Assembly: GCA_903821365.1 (NCBI GenBank)
Contig: CAIJKY010000007.1
Location: 1 to 52,608, forward strand
Direction of reading: 5' to 3'
Length of the DNA stretch: 52,608 nucleotides
From: an uncultured bacterium
GTDB lineage: Bacteria; Patescibacteriota; Saccharimonadia; Saccharimonadales; Saccharimonadaceae
Made by a program: the position numbers and the translations under genes. The notes below the pieces were generated by a model, which made no database searches, was not told where the DNA came from, and worked only from the letters and a program-made list of their open reading frames with translations. This document shows, piece by piece, positions 8,803-16,953 of the stretch; position 1 is the first letter of the stretch, and each line of letters opens with the position of its first letter.

Positions 8803-9531
8803 CTACTTAATCACAGTACCGAAGAGAAGGCCAACACCATAAGTGACGACCGAGGCAAAAATAATAATAAGGAGCTGACGGATGGCGCTCTTAGCCGGGC
8901 TGTTACCGCCTGATTTACCAACAAAGGCGCCAACAGCAAGACCACCGATACAAGTGAAGACGATGGATAATATAATTGCAGTCGCACCGCCACCGAAGAA
9001 CCATGGAGCGAGCGCAACAAGCGAGCCCGCAGTAAACAGTAAGAATGAAGAGATAGCCGCGGTCCATGGAGAGCCGAGCTCTTCAGGGTTAACGCCTAGC
9101 ACACTCGATGAAAACCGGTTGAAAAGGTGGTGATCATTTTGTGATATTTCGTTTGCTGCAATGTGCGCTGTTTTGGTGGTAACACCGCCTTTTTCAAGCT
9201 CATCTTGAAGTTGCTCGGTCATGAGCACACGATCATCTTTTACCATTTGCTTGAGATCTTTGAGGATGCCTTGAAACAGTTCTACCTGTGAACGTACTGA
9301 TATCCACTCGCCCGCTGCCATCGAGATAGCTCCGGCGATTAAGCCTGCAAAGCCTGCAATAAGCACAGCGTGCTTGCTACTACCTGCACCGGCGACCGCA
9401 AGCACGATACAAAGTGTACTGACAAGTCCATCGTTGACTCCAAGTACAGCCGCGCGTGCTGCCCCGCCTTGAACCTGGGCAGCACGGCGCGCCAAAAGTA
9501 GACTGTCTTGTTTTTTGCTATTTGATTCCAT
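8803..9531 (-). CDS. VIT1/CCC1 family metal transporter
   Basis: The 242-residue protein has the VIT1/CCC1 signature: VQGGAARAAVLGVNDGLVSTLCIVL, AGLIAGAISMAAGEWISVRSQVE, then a cytoplasmic helical segment (LKQMVKDDRV..., residues ~90-130), and three further membrane helices. The family exports Fe2+ or Mn2+ from the cytoplasm (vacuolar iron transporter in eukaryotes). The conserved MAAGEW motif and the Glu-containing metal-binding loop are present. Bacterial members commonly serve in metal detoxification. A TACGAT hexamer lies seven bases before the ATG (9539-9544), suggesting leaderless transcription, with AGGA also in the gap. The metal is inferred only. Confidence 0.85.
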   Translation of the reverse strand: MESNSKKQDSLLLARRAAQVQGGAARAAVLGVNDGLVSTLCIVLAVAGAGSSKHAVLIAGFAGLIAGAISMAAGEWISVRSQVELFQGILKDLKQMVKDDRVLMTEQLQDELEKGGVTTKTAHIAANEISQNDHHLFNRFSSSVLGVNPEELGSPWTAAISSFLLFTAGSLVALAPWFFGGGATAIILSIVFTCIGGLAVGAFVGKSGGNSPAKSAIRQLLIIIFASVVTYGVGLLFGTVIK

Positions 9532-9582
9532 TCGTCCTATCGTACCATACTTAACAGATTGAACAAGGCTCTCGTAAAAAGC

Positions 9583-12252
9583 TTATGAGCGGTGCTGTTC
9601 GTTGCCTTGGCTGTATTGTCCATCGGCATTCGGCATTTGATAGCCTGTGGTTTGTTGTGGAGCTTGCGGCGCAGCAATTTGTGGCGTCGGTGCTTGAGCG
9701 GCTGGCTGAGCATATGGATTATTTGCAGGATCAGAGTGTACATATGGCGTTGTGGCTTGTTGAGCAGGTACATACTGCTGGGCAGGTGGCTGTGGCACAT
9801 ACTGTTGTTGCTGCGGATACTGCTGTACTGGCTGCTGAGCATATTGTTGCTGTTGACTGTATGCTTGCTGTTGAGCATATGGTAGCTGCTGGGCGTACTG
9901 TTGCTGTCCAGGCTGTTGCGGTGGTCCGTAACCTGCAACTGCAGCGGCTGGTGGAGCGTGCCGGCCACGAACCAAGAAGATCGTAAGACCAACACCCGCT
10001 ATAACGATAAATGTGCCGATTGCCCCAACAAGCACTATCACCAAGTTGAAGTTATTCTGTGCAGCCGATATATCTTCAGCTGTGCCAAGCTTTGACGTGG
10101 CGAGTTCGGCGAACTTAGGCGCGAGATAGTTGGCAGGATAGCTTGCCTGAACTGCTTTAAAGTTTTTGGCGGCGGTAGTGTAGTCACCTTTTGAAAAAGC
10201 ATCGATGCCTTCGCGCCAGGTCTTCGAAATTGGGCTATCGGTTTGTAGCGTAATCTTATCTTTTTCAACCAAGGCCTTAAGATCGGCAATGTCGCGTGAC
10301 ACACCATTACCAAAACAGTTGCCATCATTACAGTCGCCTTTTGCGCCATAGGTATTGATGCCAATTTGGTTACCGTTAGCATCGAGCGTAGGACCGCCGC
10401 TGTTACCGCTGGCAATCGGCACGCTGGTTGCGATGAGCTGATGAGCATTTTTGCTTGATTGCATGCCGATACTTTCAATAAGTCCTTGTGTCACACTTGG
10501 AACTGTCTGCTTTTCTTTTGTATCAAGCCCACCGTCAACAAAGTACGGATAGCCGATTGCAGTCAAAAGGTCGCCCGATTTAAGTTTGCTGATGCCGCCT
10601 AGCTGCACCACTGGGAACGTGCCTTCTGCCTTAAGTAGCGCGACATCAGTACCTGTGCCGTTGTCAAAGTCGTAAAGTTCAGTACCAGGTATAGTTTTTT
10701 CTTCATAGTCGAGGTCGACGAGTTTAGCTGCAATATTAGTCTTAGAAAGTGTCAAGGTCATGACGCCATCCTTCGCGGTCTCAAGCCGCAGTGGGTCATT
10801 TGAGGTCTGGATAGAGTAACTGTGAGTTTCTTTGCCGACCTTAATACGATTTGCTGGCACCAAACTGCCTATAGACTGTAGCTTGGCGATCGCATCAGGA
10901 TCTTTTGCCTGCACGCCCGCAAGAAGCGCCTGAACATCTGCGGCCGTCAACACGCCCGACTTAATAAGATAGCTCAACAATGCCACAACACGGTCACGGA
11001 AAATGGTTTCATCAGTCGGGAACAATGCATATCCTGTAATCACCGAGTCGGCGCTAAATTTAGCAACATGTCCGTTTGTAGCGATATAGCCATCCTTGCT
11101 AATAAACGATCCACTGCCGATACCAGCGCTACAGCCATTCTTAACTGCTAATCCAACCGAGTTGTCAGGCATTAAGAGATCCATATCCGCACAATAGACA
11201 GACCCGATGCGCACAACAGAGGGTTGGTTCTTGGCAACGACATTAAGCACCGTCTTTGGATCGAGTTTATTTGGGACATTTGCGGTGCCTTCAGGAAGGC
11301 TCGTCGTATCGGTGTCCGTTGTTGTCGAAGGAGTTGAAGTTGCGGCAAGTTTAATCGCGCTTTGGCTGTCGGCTTTCACTAATAGGTCTGATTTTGGCGC
11401 AGTGAATTTGAGCGATTTGATGACATTGTCATACAGCCCAGCCTGACCTTGGTTACGACTATTGATGCCCTGCACCTGCACACGAATTGGGCGATCAAAC
11501 TGGACGGATATGTAATCAATAACTGAGTCGTACGTCGTAATGCCGTACTGTTCATTCTTCTTTTGGAAATCAAGTCGACGGAACTTGTTGCCAGAAATAG
11601 TGATATCAGTCGTTTTGATAAGTTGATATTTACCATTGGCATCACTCCCATAGGTAAGAACCTCATTTTCAGCCAGTATATCGAGCTTCGACTTACCTTG
11701 GTTGGCAGGCAACGTCGCCGAGTCACCCCAGAAAGCTTTATTGCGGTTAGCAGTGATGCGGAGGTATGGCGGCGGCGTGTAATCACGTTTTCCAGTATCG
11801 GCTGAGATTTGAGCAACTTCACTGATAATGTACGGCCGTTTTTTGCTCCATAGGTCTTCATTTTTAAACGCAGTGCCGTTCGCATCAACGCTCTTGTTCG
11901 GATCTGTCGGCACGGCACCCGGTATTTGAGATGTCGATGACATCATGGTTGAGTCAAAACTGTAGGCGTATCCAAAATCAGAGCTGACTGTATGGAAACT
12001 ACTAGCTTTGACGCTGCCATCGGTGACAATCGCTGCGGCTTCTGCACGAGTTGCATCGCTGCCGCCTGATTTTGTGAGGCGGTTACCGATCATTGCCAAG
12101 AAGACGATGAGAACGGCAATGACAACAAAACTTATGGCGAGTAATAGCTTTAGTGTCTTAGCTGTCATCGTGTGATGGCGATCACTGTGTTTGACGCGCT
12201 TAGCAAATGACGGCTTAACGCCGTTTGCGATATCTCTTGAAGGTGTGTTCAT
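9583..12252 (-). CDS. Membrane-anchored HtrA-like trypsin-fold serine protease with Gln/Pro-rich C-terminal tail
   Basis: The 889-residue protein has a cytoplasmic N-terminus, a membrane helix at ~33-56 and a long external domain. The protease core carries a full trypsin triad: His395 in ATNGHVAKF, Asp536 in GTGTDVALLK, and Ser618 in PIASGNSGGPTL. A single TPR-like repeat follows (~676-715), then a second membrane helix (~735-762). The C-terminal ~125 residues are almost only Gln, Pro, Tyr and Ala, and would lie in the cytoplasm. The ~300 residues before the protease are unassigned. No PDZ domain is evident, unlike classical DegP. It is a likely surface protein-processing or quality-control enzyme. 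The region upstream (12253-12457) is AT-rich and divergent from the 12458 gene. Confidence 0.85.
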   Translation of the reverse strand: MNTPSRDIANGVKPSFAKRVKHSDRHHTMTAKTLKLLLAISFVVIAVLIVFLAMIGNRLTKSGGSDATRAEAAAIVTDGSVKASSFHTVSSDFGYAYSFDSTMMSSTSQIPGAVPTDPNKSVDANGTAFKNEDLWSKKRPYIISEVAQISADTGKRDYTPPPYLRITANRNKAFWGDSATLPANQGKSKLDILAENEVLTYGSDANGKYQLIKTTDITISGNKFRRLDFQKKNEQYGITTYDSVIDYISVQFDRPIRVQVQGINSRNQGQAGLYDNVIKSLKFTAPKSDLLVKADSQSAIKLAATSTPSTTTDTDTTSLPEGTANVPNKLDPKTVLNVVAKNQPSVVRIGSVYCADMDLLMPDNSVGLAVKNGCSAGIGSGSFISKDGYIATNGHVAKFSADSVITGYALFPTDETIFRDRVVALLSYLIKSGVLTAADVQALLAGVQAKDPDAIAKLQSIGSLVPANRIKVGKETHSYSIQTSNDPLRLETAKDGVMTLTLSKTNIAAKLVDLDYEEKTIPGTELYDFDNGTGTDVALLKAEGTFPVVQLGGISKLKSGDLLTAIGYPYFVDGGLDTKEKQTVPSVTQGLIESIGMQSSKNAHQLIATSVPIASGNSGGPTLDANGNQIGINTYGAKGDCNDGNCFGNGVSRDIADLKALVEKDKITLQTDSPISKTWREGIDAFSKGDYTTAAKNFKAVQASYPANYLAPKFAELATSKLGTAEDISAAQNNFNLVIVLVGAIGTFIVIAGVGLTIFLVRGRHAPPAAAVAGYGPPQQPGQQQYAQQLPYAQQQAYSQQQQYAQQPVQQYPQQQQYVPQPPAQQYVPAQQATTPYVHSDPANNPYAQPAAQAPTPQIAAPQAPQQTTGYQMPNADGQYSQGNEQHRS

Positions 12253-12354
12253 GTGTTTTTAAGTGCTATGTGAATTGATACTAGTATTACCTATTATTCT
12301 TATGCTTTTCGCCTGAAAAGTAAATGGCGAAATGCTTCACGAGCATCGATACTA

Positions 12355-12383
12355 TTGACAATAATACAATATTAATTCATTAT
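12355..12383 (+). promoter_or_regulatory. Candidate sigma70-type promoter for the 12458 gene
   Basis: TTGACA (12355-12360) is followed 17 bases later by CATTAT (12378-12383), in an AT-rich stretch about 75 bases before the ATG at 12458. The -35 is perfect but the -10 is weak (4 of 6), so this is tentative. Confidence 0.4.
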
Positions 12384-12457
12384 ACATTTTACTAATTAGC
12401 TCTTTAAAATTATTTATTGGTAATTACCTGCCACAAACTACGCTGGAGAGGGAAAAA

Positions 12458-12838
12458 ATGTCTGAAGAGTCGGATACGCACTTTCTGCTGGTCAAGTGCA
12501 ACATTGCCGTCAGGAATAGCGTCGGCGAGGCTGCCTTCGACAGCAGTCGTGTCTTCGAGAAGAAGCTTGATGAGGCTGCGGCCATGGCTTTATTGCATGC
12601 GCTGTTCGGTGGTCTCAGTCGAGAAGCTCGGGTGGTACGCGACACGCCTTCCAGGCTGATCGTGCTCTTCGGCGGAGGGCTTTCCTGGCTGGTATCGCAC
12701 GGATTCGATATCGACCCCGAATCAGCGCAGTACGCCAATCAGTTATTCCGTATTCATTTCATCAAAATACGGGACAGCCCCCTCTTTGATGCCGCAAAGC
12801 ACAGGCTGCGTCTGTCCATCATAGACACCGGCTCCTGA
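12458..12838 (+). CDS. Orphan 126-residue protein of unknown function, GC-rich codon use
   Basis: I do not recognise this family. The ATG at 12458 is preceded by a strong GGAGAGGG site. The stop is TGA at 12836. The protein begins MSEESDTHFLLVKCNIAVRN and has a central Ala/Leu/Gly-rich part (LDEAAAMALLHALFGGL, then RLIVLFGGGLSWLVSHGFDI). No signal peptide or clear membrane helix is seen, so it is probably cytoplasmic. Codons prefer G or C at the third position far more than in the flanking genes, and the upstream flank is very AT-rich. This suggests acquisition from a GC-richer genome. It is a solitary gene between the HtrA-like gene (divergent) and tRNA-Gln. The imperfect hairpin after it (12854-12890) lacks a T-run. 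Similar solitary genes sit at 21116, 33755 and 52106. Confidence 0.65.
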   Translation: MSEESDTHFLLVKCNIAVRNSVGEAAFDSSRVFEKKLDEAAAMALLHALFGGLSREARVVRDTPSRLIVLFGGGLSWLVSHGFDIDPESAQYANQLFRIHFIKIRDSPLFDAAKHRLRLSIIDTGS

Positions 12839-12917
12839 CAACCGTTTGTAGTGGGAGGCGACTGCGCTACATGCGCGGCCGCCAACCTCCAAGATAATTC
12901 CTAATAAGTAACCGTAG

Positions 12918-12946
12918 TTGCGCTCCTGCCACCAATCTCCTATAAT
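12918..12946 (+). promoter_or_regulatory. Promoter of tRNA-Gln
   Basis: TTGCGC (12918-12923), a 17-base spacer, then a perfect TATAAT (12941-12946) lie 13 bases before the tRNA 5' end. Position and spacing fit a sigma70-type promoter. Confidence 0.75.
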
Positions 12947-12959
12947 TGCCCGGTGATAG

Positions 12960-13034
12960 TGGCGAGTGGCCAAGTGGTAAGGCGCCTGTTTCTGGCACAG
13001 GAGATCGAAGGTTCGACCCCTTCCTCGCCAGCCA
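12960..13034 (+). tRNA. tRNA-Gln (CUG anticodon)
   Basis: Cloverleaf elements are visible. The acceptor TGGCGAG pairs with CTCGCCA (13024-13030). The anticodon stem CCTGT/ACAGG encloses loop TTCTGGC, giving anticodon CTG. The T-arm has GGTTCGACCCC. The discriminator is G and CCA is encoded (13032-13034). It reads CAG codons. It has its own promoter and a strong terminator right after it. Confidence 0.93.
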
Positions 13035-13050
13035 TGAGATTATACGAAAA

Positions 13051-13077
13051 AGCACCGACATACATCGGTGCTTTTTA
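13051..13077. terminator. Bidirectional rho-independent terminator
   Basis: AGCACCGA (13051-13058), a six-base loop, and TCGGTGCT (13065-13072) are followed by a T-run on the plus strand and preceded by an A-run. It can end tRNA-Gln on the plus strand and the 13096 gene on the minus strand. Confidence 0.88.
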
Positions 13078-13095
13078 TGTGTGAACCTAAAATTA

Positions 13096-13989
13096 CTATT
13101 TCAAAGTAATAGTGCGGCTAACGCTGTCCCCAACTTGCGTACCCGTTGCGGTCAGCACAAAGCTATCGCCAGTCATTGGCGCAGTGATTGTCAAGTCGCC
13201 CGTGCTCCCTATGCTCCCGTCACCACCAGCAGTTGCTTTTGCGGCTAATTGGCCGTTCACAAATAGACGAACACCTTCAAACGGTGCAAAGTTTTTACCT
13301 TTTATCGTAACTTGGCTGCCTTTGCTCACGTAATATGATGATGGTGTTAATTCAGGATAATAAGTGCCTACAGTGACAACAAATGTGCTCATGCTTCCAC
13401 TTGTTTGCCCCTTCACGACAAATGTCTGCTTAGTGTTCGCTTGGTTGTAGGCAACCATACGATTTGGTGTCTCAAACTTGCCTTGAGCATCGGCATGAAC
13501 ATTTAACTCAGATGTATTACTTGTCGTATTGACGACCGAGATAGCCTCGCCAGGCTTAAACGAAGTACCCGAGATGCTTAAGCCATGTCGTGGCAATACG
13601 TAATACGAAGATGGCTGAGCAACACCGTAATAGCGCCCAACGCCATACTTTGCTACGGCGGTGTCATTGTATGTCGTGCCCGTTGCCTTGACGTCATACG
13701 TTCCAGCCGCCACATCAGAAACAGGCAACTGCTGGCTGAACTTGCCCATGCTGTCAGTTCTGACTGTTCGCTTTTGCGCTTGCATTGCTATGACAACCGT
13801 TTCTTCACCACCGAAACCATAGCCGTTTACGGTGAAGGTATCGCCAGGCAATCCGTAATACGATGACAGCACGACATATGGTTGAGATGTGGGTGGTGTA
13901 CTCGCCAGGGCGACTCCACTGCCACCAAAGACAGAAACCGCCAGCGCGGCTCCTGCAAGCATAAGTTTTTTACTACTAAATTTAAACAT
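13096..13989 (-). CDS. Secreted protein with three Ig-like repeats, each opening with an SSYY motif
   Basis: The 297-residue protein starts with a clear signal peptide (KKLMLAGAALAVSVFGGSGVALAS, cleavage near residue 30). Three repeats of about 85-90 residues follow. Each opens with SSYY (residues 42-45, 127-130 and 217-220) and then a beta hairpin of the type FTVNGYGF, LSISGTSF and VTIKGKNF. The G-x-x-F strand pattern recalls IPT/TIG immunoglobulin-like domains. No catalytic motif or C-terminal anchor is seen, so it is probably a secreted or loosely attached surface protein, possibly an adhesin or matrix component. The start is fixed by a very strong GAGGAGGG site just before ATG 13989, hinting at high expression. 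The tRNA-Gln terminator serves its 3' end. Confidence 0.78.
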   Translation of the reverse strand: MFKFSSKKLMLAGAALAVSVFGGSGVALASTPPTSQPYVVLSSYYGLPGDTFTVNGYGFGGEETVVIAMQAQKRTVRTDSMGKFSQQLPVSDVAAGTYDVKATGTTYNDTAVAKYGVGRYYGVAQPSSYYVLPRHGLSISGTSFKPGEAISVVNTTSNTSELNVHADAQGKFETPNRMVAYNQANTKQTFVVKGQTSGSMSTFVVTVGTYYPELTPSSYYVSKGSQVTIKGKNFAPFEGVRLFVNGQLAAKATAGGDGSIGSTGDLTITAPMTGDSFVLTATGTQVGDSVSRTITLK

Positions 13990-14036
13990 GTTGCCCTCCT
14001 CATTGTTTATTTACTTTATTATACTCCGCACGTGGC

Positions 14037-15587
14037 TTATGCAGCCTTAATATATCTTTTATATCTATCAGCCGAGTATTTACCGTAATTAATTACCACC
14101 TTATGTGCAGTTTCGGCATTATCAAGCTCGAGTCCTTTTTCGGCAATAATCCGCACCCGAACTGCTTTACGTATGTCAGACACAATTTTGCCATTTGTTA
14201 ATCTTGTTTCATTATAATTTAACATTGGCTGCGCATCTTTTAGGATCATATCGACACTTTTGCCGCGCGTCTCAGGGAGCCAAAAATGTACGTAAGCCGC
14301 CGAGCTATCACGATCTCGTAAATTTTTAGTGGGGCTATAAATTCGAAACGTTGGGCTGAGCGGATTGGTTACCCCGGCCTGCATCTGCCACTGCCAATGG
14401 TTAATCGCAATGTCTCCATCAACTAAACAATTCATAAAATGACGAGCGCCGTGGTGCCAGCTCACGCCACAATTGATCGTAAGGAATGTTGCCGCCATGG
14501 CGCGCATACGAAAATTAATGAAACCATCATGTTCTAATTGTTTCATTGCTGCATCAAGTAGTGGGAAGCCCGTCTCGCCTTGTTTCCAACGCTCGAAATA
14601 CTCTTGTCGCTGGTCATCAAGTGGCTGTTCATTGTAGAGTGTATCGAACTCATAAAAGCGGTTCTGCCACATTAATTCTGGATGAAACCATAGACGCTGC
14701 GTAAAACTATCGCGCCATCGCAGACGATCAAGATACGTTGCAATATCAAAAGCTTTTTTAGGTTGTTTTGCTTCGAGCTTTGCCCGATGGTTCACAGCCG
14801 CCTGAAAAACTGCTCGATTAGAAATGGTGCCGAACGCCAAATGCGGGCCAAGCAGCGAGGTCGCGCCACGCTGCGCGAGATACGGACGTGATATTTTCCA
14901 TCGATAACCATCGACACGTTCTTTCAAAAAAGAATACACCGTTAGTCTCGCTGCATTTTCACCGCCAACAAATAGTTGCTGCTTGGGCGTCGGCAGTGTA
15001 ACATCCAGTTCTTCGGCAATACGTTGCGGATCGTAGTGCGGCAATGCTTTAACTATGTCATACACCTCACTGATAAGTTTCGGCACGTTCTGCACAATAT
15101 ACTGCGGGGCGTATTGGTACGCATAGTATTCTCGCCACCAATTATCCATATTGGATTCATCGTGTAACAAAAAATAGTTGTCGGTAGTGCGGATTGATAT
15201 ATCGTGCTCCACACAATATGCGCGCACCGCCTCGTCACGTTCACGTCCATATGCAACTTGAATATCATGGTTGAAGTACAGAGTTGGTTGGTACTGCCTC
15301 GCTGTCAGCGTTGTTAATAAGTTGGTTATAGTGGCGACACTTTCGCCCTGTAGAACAATCAGCCGATTGCCTTGTTTTGCCAAAGCTGTGTCGAGTGCTG
15401 CAAGCGATTCGAATAAAAATCGCACGCGCAGCCAGCCAATTTCCGGCTGACTGAAAAACCAAGGATCAACAACGAAAACGAATAAGCAGCATTCATTATT
15501 CTTAGCGGTTGCAACAAGCGCTTCATCCACTGCCTGATTATCTTGTAATCTTAAGTCTCGCCGAAACCAAACAATTGAAATATTCAC
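14037..15587 (-). CDS. phrB: Deoxyribodipyrimidine photolyase (FAD-binding, cryptochrome/photolyase family)
   Basis: The 516-residue protein has the N-terminal antenna-domain start MNISIVWFRRDLRLQDNQAV and the C-terminal FAD-binding domain: RWRDSFTQRLWF, ETGFPLLDAAMKQLEHDGFINFRMRAMAA, GVSWHHGARHFMNCLVDGDIAINHWQWQMQAG, and FRIYSPTKN. These are the family hallmarks, including the Trp-rich flavin pocket. The enzyme repairs UV-induced pyrimidine dimers in DNA using blue light. The start is GTG 15587. Its presence suggests that this lineage, or its host, meets sunlight, so an oral or gut lineage is less likely. Cryptochrome-like signalling cannot be excluded by eye, but a repair enzyme is the simpler call. 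Confidence 0.9.
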   Translation of the reverse strand: MNISIVWFRRDLRLQDNQAVDEALVATAKNNECCLFVFVVDPWFFSQPEIGWLRVRFLFESLAALDTALAKQGNRLIVLQGESVATITNLLTTLTARQYQPTLYFNHDIQVAYGRERDEAVRAYCVEHDISIRTTDNYFLLHDESNMDNWWREYYAYQYAPQYIVQNVPKLISEVYDIVKALPHYDPQRIAEELDVTLPTPKQQLFVGGENAARLTVYSFLKERVDGYRWKISRPYLAQRGATSLLGPHLAFGTISNRAVFQAAVNHRAKLEAKQPKKAFDIATYLDRLRWRDSFTQRLWFHPELMWQNRFYEFDTLYNEQPLDDQRQEYFERWKQGETGFPLLDAAMKQLEHDGFINFRMRAMAATFLTINCGVSWHHGARHFMNCLVDGDIAINHWQWQMQAGVTNPLSPTFRIYSPTKNLRDRDSSAAYVHFWLPETRGKSVDMILKDAQPMLNYNETRLTNGKIVSDIRKAVRVRIIAEKGLELDNAETAHKVVINYGKYSADRYKRYIKAA

Positions 15588-15647
15588 TCAATAAATATAT
15601 CGATTAAATATAAAATGAGCTGTTAATTATCCTACAGCCTGTCAGTG

Positions 15648-16025
15648 CTATTGATTTTGCATAATCGACAATATGTTCCCAGCCGGATCAGTAAACCAAG
15701 CTATATCAGGACCCATGTTATTGGCGATACCGCGCTGGATACCTTTTTCATCGGTATGTTCTTGCGATTGAAACGTAACGCCGCGTTTTTTTAACTCATT
15801 AACGGCCGCGTCAATATCATCAACTTCAAAATTCAAAATGGTATAGTTGGCTGGCACATGAGCCTCACCTTTTGGGTAAAAGAATACAGTCGCGCCACCA
15901 GGCAGATGAATCGTAGTGCCGTAATCTTGTTCCTCGACTGTTAAATTGAGTGTATCCTTGTAAAAAGTTCGAGCTTTGCTATTGTCGCTCACCGAAAAAC
16001 CACTAAACGCCGACTTAATATTCAT
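15648..16025 (-). CDS. VOC superfamily (glyoxalase/bleomycin-resistance-like) protein
   Basis: The 125-residue protein has a single VOC module: SGFSVSDNSKARTFYKDTLNLTVEEQDYGTTIHLPGG in the first beta-alpha-beta unit and VDDIDAAVNELKKRGVTF...DIAWFTDPAGNILSIMQ in the second. The FxDPxGNxLxI ending is typical of the family. Members are metal-dependent enzymes (glyoxalase, dioxygenase) or drug-binding proteins, and sequence alone does not tell which. It overlaps the upstream YihY-family gene by four bases (ATGA, 16022-16025), so the two are co-translated. Cytoplasmic. Confidence 0.85.
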   Translation of the reverse strand: MNIKSAFSGFSVSDNSKARTFYKDTLNLTVEEQDYGTTIHLPGGATVFFYPKGEAHVPANYTILNFEVDDIDAAVNELKKRGVTFQSQEHTDEKGIQRGIANNMGPDIAWFTDPAGNILSIMQNQ

Positions 16026-16870
16026 CGTTCTCTCCCTATCTTATGATTTACTTCAGCACCCAATAAAAATATAAACGCTGAGACATTGAACCAAATCATT
16101 AAAACGATAACACTCGCAAAGAACCCGTAGGCCACAGTGTAATCAGCCAAATAGTGAATATACAGATAAAAAATCGCGGTGCTAATTAACCAAACTAACG
16201 TTGCTGCTATCGCACCCCATAAGTATAGACGCCAATTAGGCTGCTTATGATTCGGCCCAACATAATAGAAGACTGTTAAGGCCATTGCCATAATTAGTGC
16301 CGCCATAGCCCATCGCACAACGATAAGCGCTTGGGCCAGCCCGTGAGGCACACCAAGGCTGTTCAGGACTTCTGGCGTCGCAAGCATAATGCCCGCCAGC
16401 ACGACATTGACCAAAATTCCGCCAATAGCCAAAGCTAGGCTGGTAGTCAACAATCGTACAAGACTTCGTGTTTCTTTTAGGGCAAAGGATTCGTTGGCAC
16501 TTTGTATCAAGTTTTGCACCGCGTTAGTGGCTGCATAGAGTAATACAGCACCTGACGATAGCGCAAATACCACGTTACTTCCCTCTTTTTGTGCAAAGTT
16601 ATGGAGTTGCGAACTTAACAAGCTACCAATTTCTTTTGGCAATGCACTATTAAGTGTGGCAATGAATGACTCTGTCTGATGCGGCGACATGCTTGCGACA
16701 AGCACAGCCGATAAAGCCGCGAGTAATGGGAAAAACGCTAGCGTTGTAAAGAACGCCACGCCAGCAGCAAGCGTCGGTAACTTCTTATTAAAAAAGCTGC
16801 TGGCCGTAGCAGCCGCAACCGAGTGCCATTGGCTAAGACTGAAATGCTTTGGTTTAGAGCGATGAAACAT
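16022..16870 (-). CDS. YihY/BrkB family integral membrane protein
   Basis: The 282-residue protein has about six membrane helices. It carries the family start FFNKKLPTLAAGVAFFTTLAFFPLLAALSAVL and the C-terminal AYGFFASVIVLMIWFNVSAFIFLLGAEVN, which matches the conserved L-x-W-x-x-x-x-x-x-x-LGAExN ending of the YihY/virulence-factor BrkB family. Members were once mis-called ribonuclease BN and the actual role is unsettled (envelope or transport). It is followed by the VOC gene with a 4-base overlap. Upstream is the GH16 terminator region. Confidence 0.88.
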   Translation of the reverse strand: MFHRSKPKHFSLSQWHSVAAATASSFFNKKLPTLAAGVAFFTTLAFFPLLAALSAVLVASMSPHQTESFIATLNSALPKEIGSLLSSQLHNFAQKEGSNVVFALSSGAVLLYAATNAVQNLIQSANESFALKETRSLVRLLTTSLALAIGGILVNVVLAGIMLATPEVLNSLGVPHGLAQALIVVRWAMAALIMAMALTVFYYVGPNHKQPNWRLYLWGAIAATLVWLISTAIFYLYIHYLADYTVAYGFFASVIVLMIWFNVSAFIFLLGAEVNHKIGRER

Positions 16871-16901
16871 ATGTTTTACTTGCTTACCATAGTAGCACTT
16901 A

Positions 16902-16937
16902 AAATACGCTCATCTCAGAAAAGAGACGAGCGTATTT
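16902..16937. terminator. Rho-independent terminator downstream of the GH16 gene
   Basis: Arms 16902-16916 and 16923-16937 pair almost perfectly over 15 bases (one mismatch) around a six-base loop. The outer AAATA/TATTT bases give T-runs in both directions. It sits 17 bases after the GH16 stop and 31 bases before the yihY start. Confidence 0.85.
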
Positions 16938-16953
16938 ATTAGAATTCTGTTAA

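Noticed and set aside
9537-9995. Several 130-150 codon frames over the protease tail, both strands
   Set aside because: They arise from the repetitive CAG/CAA coding for the Gln-rich tail; low complexity keeps all frames open.
11379-11918. Minus-strand frame of 179 codons in another frame of the protease gene
   Set aside because: It lies inside the 889-residue protease, in a different frame, and gives an Arg/Leu-rich nonsense protein.
12424-12738. Minus-strand frame of 104 codons over the 12458 gene
   Set aside because: The plus frame has the strong ribosome site and promoter; the minus frame has neither and is Ser/Pro-rich shadow.
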